Below are positions 12,895-24,359 of a DNA stretch of 64,000 nucleotides, one piece after another. The translations under genes were made by a program, and so were the position numbers. Where the stretch lies: positions 434,001 through 498,000 of the forward strand of contig JAQFVV010000348.1 of NCBI GenBank assembly GCA_028023455.1. The letters run 5' to 3'. The notes below the pieces were generated by a model. It ran no database searches, had not been told where the DNA came from, and saw only the letters and a program-made list of their open reading frames with translations. Within the stretch, counting starts at the first letter, position 1. Each line of letters opens with the position of its first letter. The stretch is from Epiperipatus broadwayi. Lineage: Eukaryota > Onychophora > Udeonychophora > Euonychophora > Peripatidae.

Positions 12895-14900
12895 AATAAA
12901 TATAGAAATTTAAAAGAAGAAATTTAATGTTTGACAAGAAGGTTTATAAATAATTGGTGGATTAAAACTACAAAAAAGTCAAAGACATTAGCTGATTGTG
13001 GTCACTTTAATTTTTTTTTGATGCACTGAAAACAATGTATGGATCTAAAAAACAGCATCACTATTCTATTAAACCTCTCTTATACGATAATAAAAATATT
13101 TTGAACAAGTGAAAGAAGTATTTTGATCAGCTTTTGGATACTAGTACAAGAATTAAACTGATAGCTTTTAATGATATATCCATTTTATCTATTTGCTTGA
13201 TTTAGACAAAGATTTGTACCTTAGTAAAGGCTTACTAATTCTTTGTATGTTTAAAAGTAGAAAGGTTGCAGATCCTGATAAAAAAACTGGAAAAGTTTTT
13301 AAAAAATAGTGATAATATGTTAGCTTCAATTATATTGACATTTTTTAAGAAATACATAGACCCACAAAGTTCTGCTGCCTGATCTTAAAATTTCTTCTAT
13401 TGTTCTAATTATTAAAAATAAAGGGAATAGACAAAATTGCTATAATTATCATGGAGTATTATTATCCACTATTTTTAAACATTTAGTTGAATAGGTTATA
13501 AATGAATGGCTACCAGATACTTGTAGCTTTAGAGAATCAAGAAGCATTATAGACATGGTGTTTATTGCCAGGAAAATGCAAGAAAAGTATCAGAAATGAA
13601 AGAGTAATTTAGTACCTTTCTTTTATTGATTTAATCATGGCTTTTGAATCAGTTAATAAAATAAATCTATGACATTGTTTGAAATTAATTGGTTGTTTAC
13701 CAAAATTTATTCATATTATACAACTACTACATGATAGAATGATGTGAAATGTTATTATTACATCTGGAAAATCTGATACATTTAAAATGAAAACTGGGAT
13801 TAAACAAGTATGTGTAATTTGACCCATCATTGTTTTCAATTTTTATGATAGTTGTCATTGGAATTGTTTATAGGTGATTTAAAGAAACAGAGATGAAGAT
13901 GCAATATAGGTTTGAAAGGTGAATTTTTAATTTGAATTGACTGTAAATAAAACAAGAACTTAATCTTTTTGGATTTTGGATTTATAGTATACTCATGATT
14001 ATATAATATTTTGGTCAATTCAAAAGATGATTTACAGAATGCACTTAATGTTTTGAAAATAACATTTAAAGACTTTGATTTAATAATTAATGTTCAAGAA
14101 CTCAACTTCTTTAATAGTCAGTGATGGGAAAAATTATCGACAACTTTTATCTTGGATTGTTATTAAATTGAGAATATAAATAATTTGGTAGTTTTATAAG
14201 TAGAAAGGTCGATTTAGATGTCAAAATAGAACACAAATTCTAATGTGTTGATTTTACTTTGATAAGCTAAAATATAGAGTATTTCATCACAAGGAAATAA
14301 CTACTGCAATTAAGATAGTTGCATATAGAGACATTATTTTAGATAATTTGTTGTATGGAAGTGAGACTTGGACACCAATAGCCACAATGTAAAGACATTA
14401 CAGAAGATTCATTTAAGAATGCTCCATAAAATTTAAAAATTAGTATGGCAAAATTGTAAAACTTATCATATGTTCTGCAACTTACTGATTGTAGTACAGT
14501 AAAATCCACTATTGTAAAATCACACTTTTATTCGATTGGTCATATAAACAAATGAACAATGCAAGATTTCTCAAATGGATGTTTTATTGTGAATGTGAGG
14601 TAGATCCTATCTACATTTTACAGACAATTTCAAAAAACATTTTAAAGAAGTGCAATGTTAATTATTTCCCAGTGGAAGAATGTAGTAGAGAATAGAATAC
14701 ATTAGAGAGCTATAATTATCTTATGGTATTGAAGTATTTAAAAAAAAAGTTTTCAGATGAAGAAATTAAAAGGCATCACCATAAAATAGCAAATGAACAG
14801 AAAAATGAATTAGCCTGTTCTATTGGGTGAATATATTTAAGATTCACAGATTGATTTGTACAGTCATTGCAAGACTCATTTCTAATGCAATTTTTTCTCT
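12895..14900 (+). pseudogene. LINE reverse-transcriptase fossil (+ strand)
   Basis: Read across frameshifts and stops, the ordered landmarks of a non-LTR polymerase appear. They are a K-rich ...TMYGSKKQHH / PLLYDNKNILN / KYFDQLL segment (about 12960-13140), the N-terminal RT region ending in a degraded N-CYNYHGVLLSTIFK (about 13400-13480), SIIDMVFIARKMQEKY and IDLIMAFESVNK (about 13540-13660, motif A region), GIKQVCV (about 13797, from a usual G.KQGCV), and a C-terminal part with SIGHIIRMNNARF and ACSIG. More than ten stops make it inactive. The fold-back composite at 14992 is inserted just past its end. The wording differs from the LINEs at 48.4-49.1 kb and 51.3-52.7 kb, so it is a third family. 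Confidence 0.75.
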
Positions 14901-14980
14901 TTCTTTTTCGTTAGAGATAGAATGGCTATACTTGTTTATGAATGGTTTCTATGTATATGCATATATGAAAGTTGCTATAG

Positions 14981-15862
14981 TATTGAGAAAGCAAAACTCT
15001 ACATACAGTAGTGCACCCAGTGCAATCCAAAATAATCAATAGATGCCAGAAGGCTTATGCACACAATCCCTATCTAATACTTCATCCAATATTGCCATAC
15101 TAGTTTCTAGCTTATGGCTTTCATCAGTGAGGAGCCTTAGATCTGAGAGCACTGCATCTAGATCTTAGAATCTAATGCAACCCACCAGCAGCCACCTTTT
15201 ATCTTTACTTAACTACAAAAATATGAATTTAAAATTGTAAACACAATAAATTTTCAATACAATCTCATTATCTTATATAGTGATGCAGGTCTGAACTCAA
15301 TTCAATCCCCATACATTTTGGTGTTTTTGGTTCTTCAATAACCATAGCCACCACTATTCTATTAGGCAGGATTGGTTTTAAGCCAATAAACATTACATGA
15401 TCACCATTTCTTATGCTTGCTCATAACTGTTATTAAAACAGGCAAAACTCTCTATACAGCAGTGCCATTCAATGCAAAATGTATGGATACTGAACTGATT
15501 TCAGACCTGTATGACTATATAAGCTAATGAGCTTAGATTGAAAATATTACTCTGTTTTCAATTTTAAACTCATAGTTTTCTAGTTAAGTAGAGATAAAGG
15601 GTGGCTGCTGGAGAGTTGCATTAGATCCTAAGATTTAGGTGCAGTGCTCTCAAATCCAAGGCTCCTCACTGTTAAAAGCCACAAGCTAGAAACTAGTCTG
15701 GGGATATTGGATGAGTAGTCACTGATTTTATGCATAAGCCTTCTGGCATCCATTGATTACTTTGGCTTGCACTGAGTGGCACTACTGTATGGAGAGTTTT
15801 GTCTGTTTTAATAACAGTTATGAGCAAGTATAAGAAATAATGATCACGTAATATTGAGAAAG
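14981..15862. mobile_element. Large fold-back composite of family F1, with 11-bp flanking repeat
   Basis: Two roughly 330-bp arms in opposite orientation: about 14993-15335 and, inverted, about 15475-15800. Both carry the F1 landmarks (AAACTCTCCATACAGTAGTG, GGCATCCATTGATTA, CTAGTTTCTAGCTT, CAGCAGCCACC). The centre (about 15340-15470) holds the F1 outer terminal motif ACATGATCACCATTTCTTATG. The whole is bounded by the direct repeat TATTGAGAAAG at 14981-14991 and 15852-15862. The open frame 15693-15905 on the minus strand is repeat sequence, not a gene. Confidence 0.75.
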
Positions 15863-17213
15863 ATTTGATAATGACTTGTGATGTGTCATCTAAAGATAGT
15901 GACAATTGATAGAATGCAAAATAATTCAGAACAAAATGATGGCATTAATATTTTGAATATTAAATGAGACAGAATATAATTTTAACCAAATAGATAAATA
16001 TATTCCAACCAGATAGAAAATAAACAATTTGCAACTTTAATTCTAATCAAAAATTTACAATAATTACTAAACTCAAATCCTGCTGGAGACCTTTGCAACT
16101 AAAAAAATATTTCCATAGCAAATATCAATAAAAATGATGCATTGGTTTAACTTTCTAAGGTTATTTTCCATTTTCAGTTAAAGTATAGGCAGGATAAAAA
16201 GATTTGTTGCATAGATTCCTTGAGCTATCTGAGAAGTGCAAAGTAGAAAGAAGTAAAAATGATAGAACTATTAGTAATAAACTTAAATGTAAAATTGTGA
16301 GTGAATGAACAAGTTGGGACTAGATTTACAAAAATCTTATTAAATGTATAAAGTCAGACTGAACCCAAATTTATCTTCAAATACTACCAATGCATTCTGG
16401 ATTTTACATAGTGAACTTTTAATGGAAACACTTTAGTGTTGAATGTAATTATCACCAAAGGCCACGACCAATCTTTGATCTCCTTTACTGGCTTGCACTG
16501 AAGTAATGCACATGGAAAAGAATTCTAAGTATTATGTATGAAGGCCAGAAATAAACAAAAATATTGAAGTTAGAGCTTGAAAATTATAGGAATGACAGTC
16601 AGTACCAAATATACCAGCAAAAATGTCAAATCAGTTAAACAGCAGCTAAAGAACTATAATCACAAATTCATATACATTATGCAGGTGCTTGGAGGCAAAA
16701 ATGGTTTTTAATAATAATTGATACCTGTCTAAAATGGTTAGAAAGTATAGATGTTCCCTCAATTCAGTCTTCAATGATGATAGAATCTGGAAAAAATCAT
16801 AATTATTCAGGTGTTATCACAAGTGATCATGCATACAATAGGACACTATTCACTTCTGCTTTATATAAAAAAAAATTTTAAAATCTTAACAGTATTAAAC
16901 ACAGTCATCTTTATTTTAGCCAGAAATAATAGACGGATGAAACAATTCAAGAAGCAAAGAAACTTCTTGCTTAAAAGATGAATAAAAGCTAGAACACCCT
17001 TATCACATGAATAATTTAGATAACACTCCACACATAAACAACTTGGGAGAAGATGTAGAAAGACATGAAAGATTAAATTTATTTTTAATTAATTTTTTAC
17101 AATCATTTTCTATATTTTTACAGTACTTGATTAACATTTTTACCTACTTCTTTATTCAGCCGAAAGCAAACTTTTATCAAATGTTTACTCACTGACACAC
17201 ACACACATGTATA
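15863..17213. other. Intron sequence, nothing identifiable
   Basis: Unremarkable AT-rich DNA with no coding signal, no inverted repeats that I could see, and only a short AC tract at 17194-17207. Confidence 0.45.
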
Positions 17214-17335
17214 TAAATATATAACGGTAATTAACTATTATATACAGTCTTTCAATTCGCAGAAATACTTTTGCTTAATTCCTTAGACCTGCCCCAAATG
17301 CCGTTCCATATAATAGATAATTACCGTTATATTTA
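17214..17335. mobile_element. Small palindromic MITE
   Basis: Inverted ends of about 30 bp: TAAATATATAACGGTAATTA on the left and its near-complement TAATTACCGTTATATTTA on the right, enclosing about 60 bp that is less AT-rich (GACCTGCCCCAAATGCCG). Non-coding. Confidence 0.6.
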
Positions 17336-20300
17336 TTATTTTTATTGTTATTATAATAGTTTTTAATTAACGGACATTTTATTTGTAATATAAATATATA
17401 TAATGTACGATGTGTGTATATATATATAAAATTATCGTTAATTTTTTATATATATATTTTATAACGGGTATTGTATTTTACATTTATATATATACACATA
17501 GGAGTTACATGATTTCTTTTTTAAAATAAGATAAAATTATAATTATATGTCAATATATAATAGTTTGAAGAAGTAAAAAAAACAAAAAATACTAATATCG
17601 GAGAATAAGTTAAAATTATTAATTATAGCTTATCTTTTTTTTCTTTTATGTATTTTTATTTTAATATGTAACTCTTTCAAAAGTATTTTCGGTTAAAAGC
17701 CCTTTTTAATTATAAGTTTATATTTAACTGAAACAATTTGTACAAGATTAATCAGGTTCTGGAGATTAAGATTCCAGACTGATTAAATAAACAAAACTAA
17801 TTAGGGTGTAATTAAAATGGAAAAATAAAGCAATAATAAAAAAATGTACTAATTAAAAAAATAAAGATTAAATGGATTGATAACTTGAATAAAAACTCAA
17901 GCAGGAGTGAAGTCAGAGTTTATAAAAAGCTGAAATCTCCAATTGTTGTTATTCAGACTACTTAGAAGCTTCAGATGATTCAGATTGTTCAAAAAGATTA
18001 TGCAGTAAATTTTTAAAGAAGATAGTAGTTGACCAGAGAGTTAACCAAGGTCAAACAGAAGAACTGAACAAAATCCACAAGCAGCTAAAACAACAAGATT
18101 TAGCATGATGAAACAATCTTTTTATGATCGTGTCAAGCGAGAAATGCATTGTTAGGCCGAAGCTGGGTGTTAATTCATTTTTCCTCCATTCCTGTGGGAC
18201 AATAGCCAGATGCAGTAGTATTACTCTGACTTATCTTTTGCTGATGTTTTGAACCTGCCATGCCGAATCAATGGAAACAGCCCACACCGTAGGATGTGGA
18301 GGAAAGAAGAAGCGTCACAAGACTAAAAATATATGCCTACCATAAATCTGACTGGATCAGAAGACAGGGTGATCACTCATTTGAAAAAACTCAAAGACTG
18401 TAAAAAATCCTAAGTAAATATATTCAGTCATTAATAGAAATTTTGAATTCTTAATACCAGTATTGAACTTTAGTTATCATTCCGAAGTATTCATATTTTA
18501 TGTTATGTTTTTAATATTTCTTATTATTTATGTTATATTAATTAATAAATGTATTGTAAATTATTAGTGTCATTTTACATCTCTCTCTCAATTTAATTAT
18601 GAATAAATAGACAATTTTATTTAAATATTCTGTGATGCCGATCTCTTGTTTTTATTTACTAGTCATGTGTCAAGCGCTTGAAGCGTGCTAACATTGTCTC
18701 TTGTGGTCTAGTCTAATTTACTAGATGGTGCCATAGGTTTTAAACCAATTATATATATCCCCATGAGATATTTCATGTTTCATGCAGCCCGAGAGAGTTA
18801 TCTTGGTCTAGAAAAATGACTATCATTTTAATATTTTTATTAAATCTGTCTGACTGGGCTCTGCTTGAGTAACTGGGTCTAAAGTAAAATAATTGACAAT
18901 AAATTAAGAACTAATAACTTAAATTATAAGTGTCAAAAGGAAAAATAGTAATAAGAAATTGGTAAAGTTTTGTTTCAAACTCATAAATCCAAATACAAAC
19001 TTTACTTCAAATGTTTAAAAATTCAGCAAAAGAGGCGATCCCGTTACAATATATTGTAACGAGCACAGACGTCCGTTACATTGTTTTTTTTTATTATTAA
19101 ACATGAAAGTAAATTAAAAAGTTCGCATTTAAAAATTTTCTTTAAGAATTAAAAATTGAAATTAAATATCATCTTAAACTCTTATATATTAAATCGCACA
19201 GATAATGAAAAATTATTAAAATAAAACTTTATTAAAGAAAAAGTATTTTAAAACTAAATTTTAAAAAGATTTGGAAATAAAATTATATCTTTAAATTTAT
19301 CTTTAAATATATCTTTGATTTGGAAAACAGGTTAATTAATCAGAAATGGAAATGATTGTTAATTAGTTAAATGTAAACCAGCCTTGGGCATTTAAATGTA
19401 AAAACATTGGTCAGAGAGGAAAACAATAGAAACTTTTAGCAAATGAAATAAATCCATTGGGAAATCGGACCTCAACGAAAAGGATCATCGCATCGATGAC
19501 GTAATGTAAAGGCAATCCTTCAAATGAATATAAAAGGACATGGTTGAAAATTATTAGTGACTGGAAATTGATTATTACGATGTGACTATATGTAGTAGTC
19601 CGGAGTTGGAGGAATTGACAGACGCACGGTCAATTCTTTCAGCTGTTAAAGAAGGGAGAAATGAACTATCGTTTCCTACATTGAGGACCAACTAAATTAA
19701 AAAACCTCCGAATGAATAAATAAAACAACGGCTAAATGGATACCAATTTTAGGACGGCGTGGGAATTTACGTTCATGGCAAGCAACGGATAAAGTTGGAC
19801 GTTTTAAAAATTGTAAGAACTTATATATTCACTTGAAACAATAAGAACTCTAAATTTTAAAACTTTTTAGTAAATAATGCAATAGAATCCTATCTGACCA
19901 AACTAAATTCTTCATTAATAATGTTATTTGATGTATTTTTTTTCTTATTTATTTTGTAAAATCATTTCCATTTATTTATTTTTTGTTCTTTAAGTTTTAT
20001 TATGATTGTTGTTTTCCGTTAAATTAATTATATAAATGTTAAACTTAAGTCGGGCGTGAATGGCTGTATAGATTTGTAAAGTTATATTAGGGGAGGGTAA
20101 TCTTGGGTTATTTGTTTCGTGGTTAAATTGGGTCAATGGATTGGATATATTGGTGTGATTAGTAGATGTAATATTGATTCGCTACGGGCAGAATCGCTTC
20201 ATACGCCGCACACTTCCGTTTGCCTATGGAAGGAATTATAAGTCGGATACCGCAGTTCCTTTCTATGGAGTTTTTTGTTTTATTGCTCTTCTTTGCAGAT

Positions 20301-21352
20301 AGATGTAATATTCCTATCTCATGAGAAGCAATTTCTTCTCTTAACTTTTTGTGCTGCCGTATTTTATTACATTGAATACATCGATATATCAGATGAATTG
20401 ATGCCAGTTTGACTACGAATTTTAACCTAAGGTTAAATAGGGATAGAATGTTTATTTTCAAAAGCAAATTTATGTGGTCTATTCATACTCGATTCTAAAT
20501 AAAAATGCATTAAACTTAAGTTGTTTATAGACGCTTGCATGGATTGTTTATCGGTTAACTATGTTTTGCGTTTTCATATTTGATCAAAATATATAGACAT
20601 CCGATAAATAATGATACCTTACGGTGAGTATCTAAAATGTATTTATTCGGATGTCTTTTAAGTTATTGGTGACAATGCAAGTATCTTATGATGAATACTA
20701 TTGGGTTACGTAGAAATTTCCCTCCGCAATTGTCAGTAATCAATAATTTTGTATTTTGATCGTTTATGTTTACTTTGAAATGTTTTTGACCGTGAAATCT
20801 ATGTAACCGATCTATATTCAACATTATAAACAAGCTTTCCTAAATTTATCTGTGCGAACTTAATTAAAATGTAAAATTAGAATGTAATGGTAATTAAAGG
20901 TAAATTAAAGTCAAAAATCAAAGTTAAAAAAATAATGTTAAATGTTAAAATGTAAAACTAATAATAAAATAATTTTAAATCTTATATATATGTGCATAAA
21001 TAAATGTTTGTATGCTAATTACTGGCAGTGGCTTATTTTATTTATTTTTTAATGTTGAAATCTAATTAGATAAGATATGATGTTATTAAATCTCTGCTAC
21101 TCCCTGAGCTAGTGACATGGGCTAACGACCGGAACCAAAATATTTAAAAAAAAAAAAAAAATTTTTTTTTTTTGACTTACGTATCTGCCTACTTATAAAT
21201 TTTTCTAGGTTCAAATGCCTAGATGGCGCCCGTAGTGCAGATTACGTTAAGTCGCTTTCTCCGGATTGTTACAATATATATATATAATTCTTCGAAAAAC
21301 AACATATATATATATATATAGATACTCTGTTAATATTATGATAATAATAAAA
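17336..21352. other. Intron sequence with minor palindromes
   Basis: Mostly AT-rich. Two small structures stand out: a perfect 20-bp palindrome CGTTACAATATATTGTAACG at 19042-19061, and a hairpin at about 20585-20660 with arms AGACATCCGATAAATA / TATTTATTCGGATGTCT. The 19020-20480 stretch has more CG-containing words than its surroundings and may be an old element, but no ends or protein could be identified. The 102-codon minus frame at 20159-20467 has no recognisable features. Confidence 0.45.
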
Positions 21353-21466
21353 TACCAAACAGTGATTAAATATGTTAAATGAAATTAATTAAACCAAGTA
21401 TACTTTTGATGCATGTGCATCAAGTTTAACTAATTTCATTTAACATATTTAATCTCTATTTTGGTA
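21353..21466. mobile_element. Small palindromic MITE
   Basis: Inverted arms of about 42 bp (21353-21394 and 21424-21466) sharing ATGTTAAATGAAATTA / TAATTTCATTTAACAT and TACCAAA / TTTGGTA ends, around a 29-bp loop containing GATGCATGTGCATC. Non-coding. Confidence 0.7.
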
Positions 21467-21910
21467 TTTTGACTGACCCTAAACATATATACATATGTAT
21501 GTACATTATTTTTTTATTAAAACCTCGTTCAGCTCAATGCTATCATATTGCAAAGCCAAACCACCTTCTTTTATAAAGTATATATTTCATAAACAAAATT
21601 CACCTTTTAAATGACGTAGAAGTATCAAACTCCCAAATTTCTACATCCATGTCAATAGTTTAATAACTTTCAGCACACCATTCTTAAGCAAGATATAACA
21701 GAGTTTATCCATCTTCAACATTTTGTGGGAAAATGAATGGTCATTGCATTGGCAATATTTATTTTCAAATTTTTGTTTTTTATCAGAGCATCCTTCGCCT
21801 CAATTCTACCATATAATATCCACTGTTGCAGAAAATCAGACTACTCTCTTTCACAGTTTTTGCTCTTCAGGTTAGCTAGTGGTTTCAACATCTTAATGTA
21901 CATACCCCTG

Positions 21911-22400
21911 TTGACAGATATATAAAAGGTAGCAGTATTTAAAACACTTTCTGGTGAGAATTTTAGAAAATTTTCATTTTTTTATCCTCTCGTTAAAAAT
22001 AGTGATGACTATTTATCAACAAATAAACTGAAGGATAGGTGGGTTATGTTCAAGATGTATTTGGAGTCTGAAAAATTTCCAAGCTTTACTCAGCAGTTTC
22101 GAACATGGCAGGCAAATGGTCTTGTTTATATAATAAAATTTTTGATCAAAATGTTTTGACAGATATATAAAAGGTAGCAGTATTTAAAACACTTTCTGGT
22201 GAGAATTTTAGAAAATTTTCATTTTTTTATCCTCTCGTTAAAAATAGTGATGATTATTTATCAACAAATAAACTGAAGGATAGGTGGGTTATGTTCAAGA
22301 TGTATTTGGAGTCTGAAAAATTTCCAAGCTTTACTCAGCAGTTTCGAACATGGCAGGCAAATGGTCTTGTTTATATAATAAAATTTTTGATCAAAATGTT
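21911..22400 (+). repeat. Recent 245-bp tandem duplication with an open frame
   Basis: 21911-22155 and 22156-22400 are adjacent direct copies. I see one base difference in 245 (GATGACTATT versus GATGATTATT). Each copy carries the same open frame, 21926-22156 (77 codons, stop TGA) and 22171-22410 (80 codons, stop TAG). It includes KLKDRWVMFKMYLESEKFPS and FTQQFRTWQANGLVYI, and the single difference is synonymous (Asp). There is no Met near the start, so this could be an internal protein fragment. I do not recognise the family. It ends 66 bp before exon b. Confidence 0.85.
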
Positions 22401-22466
22401 TTCTTTTATATAGATTTTAAAATTAATTTAAGCAATTTTTTTTATTTATATTATTATTTATTTTAG

Positions 22467-22693
22467 GTAGTGGTTTCAGCTACCAAAAATATTTACTACA
22501 AAACAATATCTTCATTTTTGCCTACACCATCTAAGAGTCATTACATTTTTAATTTGAGAGATTTTGCTAGAGTTATAAATGGAATCTTATTAGTACCTCC
22601 ACGATTAATGATAGAACCAACCAAACTTATTCGTTTGTGGATTCATGAAGTATATCGTGTATTCTATGATCGATTAATTGATACAGAAGATAG
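22467..22693 (+). CDS. DNAH3: Axonemal dynein heavy chain, exon b (AAA3 small subdomain)
   Basis: Exon of 227 bp, entering in phase 0 after TTTATTTTAG and leaving after AG of a split Arg codon (donor GTAATA). It encodes about 76 residues. FLPTPSKSHYIFNLRDFARV is the conserved start of the AAA3 lid (sensor II region) found in all dynein heavy chains. RLWIHEVYRVFYDRLIDTED follows; the HE.YRVFYDRL block is typical of the inner-arm DNAH3/7/12 clade. It sits 64 bp downstream of a very recent 245-bp tandem duplication and about 300 bp upstream of a long GATA-class microsatellite. No disabling change is visible. Confidence 0.96.
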
Positions 22694-22997
22694 GTAATAT
22701 ATTATTTGGTAAAATATTTTTAACATTTCTTTTTAAAATGTTGATATCATTTAGAATTCAGCACATAGTCAATAGTAAACAAAGAATATTAAATTTTCAA
22801 AATGTCTCTTTTTACTCCTTTATGTAATACATAATCTTATTCATTAAAAATACATTAATATATCACTTTTTTTGATAAAAGTTGTTTTATTAAACTGTAG
22901 ATAAATCAGAAATTTCAAATAAATTTTCAACATTTTACGGTCTTAATTATAAGGATTGTTCATTTCTGAAAAAACTTGCAAAGATAACACTAAACAA

Positions 22998-23425
<428 letters not shown>

Positions 23426-23977
23426 AAGAAATACAATGTACATTTAGGTTAATATTAAACAAATTCTAAATGCCTTCATTTTTATAATTTATTTATAAGA
23501 ACTATACAAATCAAAAAAATCTTTTTAGGTATACATTTATATATTATCCAAAAAAATGTAAATTAAAAAAGTAACATTAAAATTAGTAAATTTATATTTT
23601 TTATTAGTCATTATCATAAACAATATAGTAGCAGCCATTTTTTCATTTTTTAGTACCTTACCGAAATCTAGATTGATTTTGTTTATTAATCACCTTTTTA
23701 AAAATTGTTTAACAAGTTAAAAACGTAGACATTTCCCTCCTAGATGTTTGGTATTGTATAGTATTTGATAAAATATTCTCTGTGTGTGTTATTTAATTCA
23801 TAATATTCCTTAATAAATTATAAAATGAAAGTTATAAATTTGTGTGAAAGAAAAAAATTATATTTTTATGTGGGCCATAAGTTCAAACAGAATGCATCTT
23901 TTATAGAGAAATAATGAAAATAGAAAAGCATATTCATATTATGGTTATTTGTGCTTCTTAAACAGCTAAATATATAG

Positions 23978-24231
23978 TTATATAATACTAAATCATCTAT
24001 GCAATTTATTACTGTTTCACAATGCTTTAGTGACCACCTTCTTTGACAGTTTTGATTGCCCCAGCAATCTTCTTCAGAACTACAACATAATACAAATATA
24101 TGAATATAAATATATGTGAACATATAATATACATTCTATATATATATCTTATAATCCTTATTTATTTATTACCTTTTAAATATTATTATATTTTGTATCA
24201 TATATATATATATATATATATTGCCCCAGCA

Positions 24232-24262
<31 letters not shown>

Positions 24263-24356
24263 TGCTGGGGCAATCGAAACTGTCAAAGACAGTGGTAATT
24301 AAAGCATTATGGATCAGTAATAAAGTGCATAGATGATTTGATATCATATTATATAC
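23978..24356. mobile_element. Fold-back element with TA-repeat centre
   Basis: Inverted arms of about 95 bp: 23978-24073 (TATATAATACTAAATCATCT ... GACAGTTTTGATTGCCCCAG) and 24262-24356 (CTGGGGCAATCGAAACTGTC ... AGATGATTTGATATCATATT). The middle is TA-rich and contains a second small hairpin at 24220-24274, with TTGCCCCAGCAA and TTGCTGGGGCAA facing each other across a TA run. The frames here are artefacts of the repeat. Confidence 0.75.
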
Positions 24357-24359
24357 ATT

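Noticed and set aside
20159-20467. 102-codon minus-strand frame, basic
   Set aside because: No recognisable family, no splice or codon signals, and in an intron where the flanking dynein exons already join. Kept out for lack of support.
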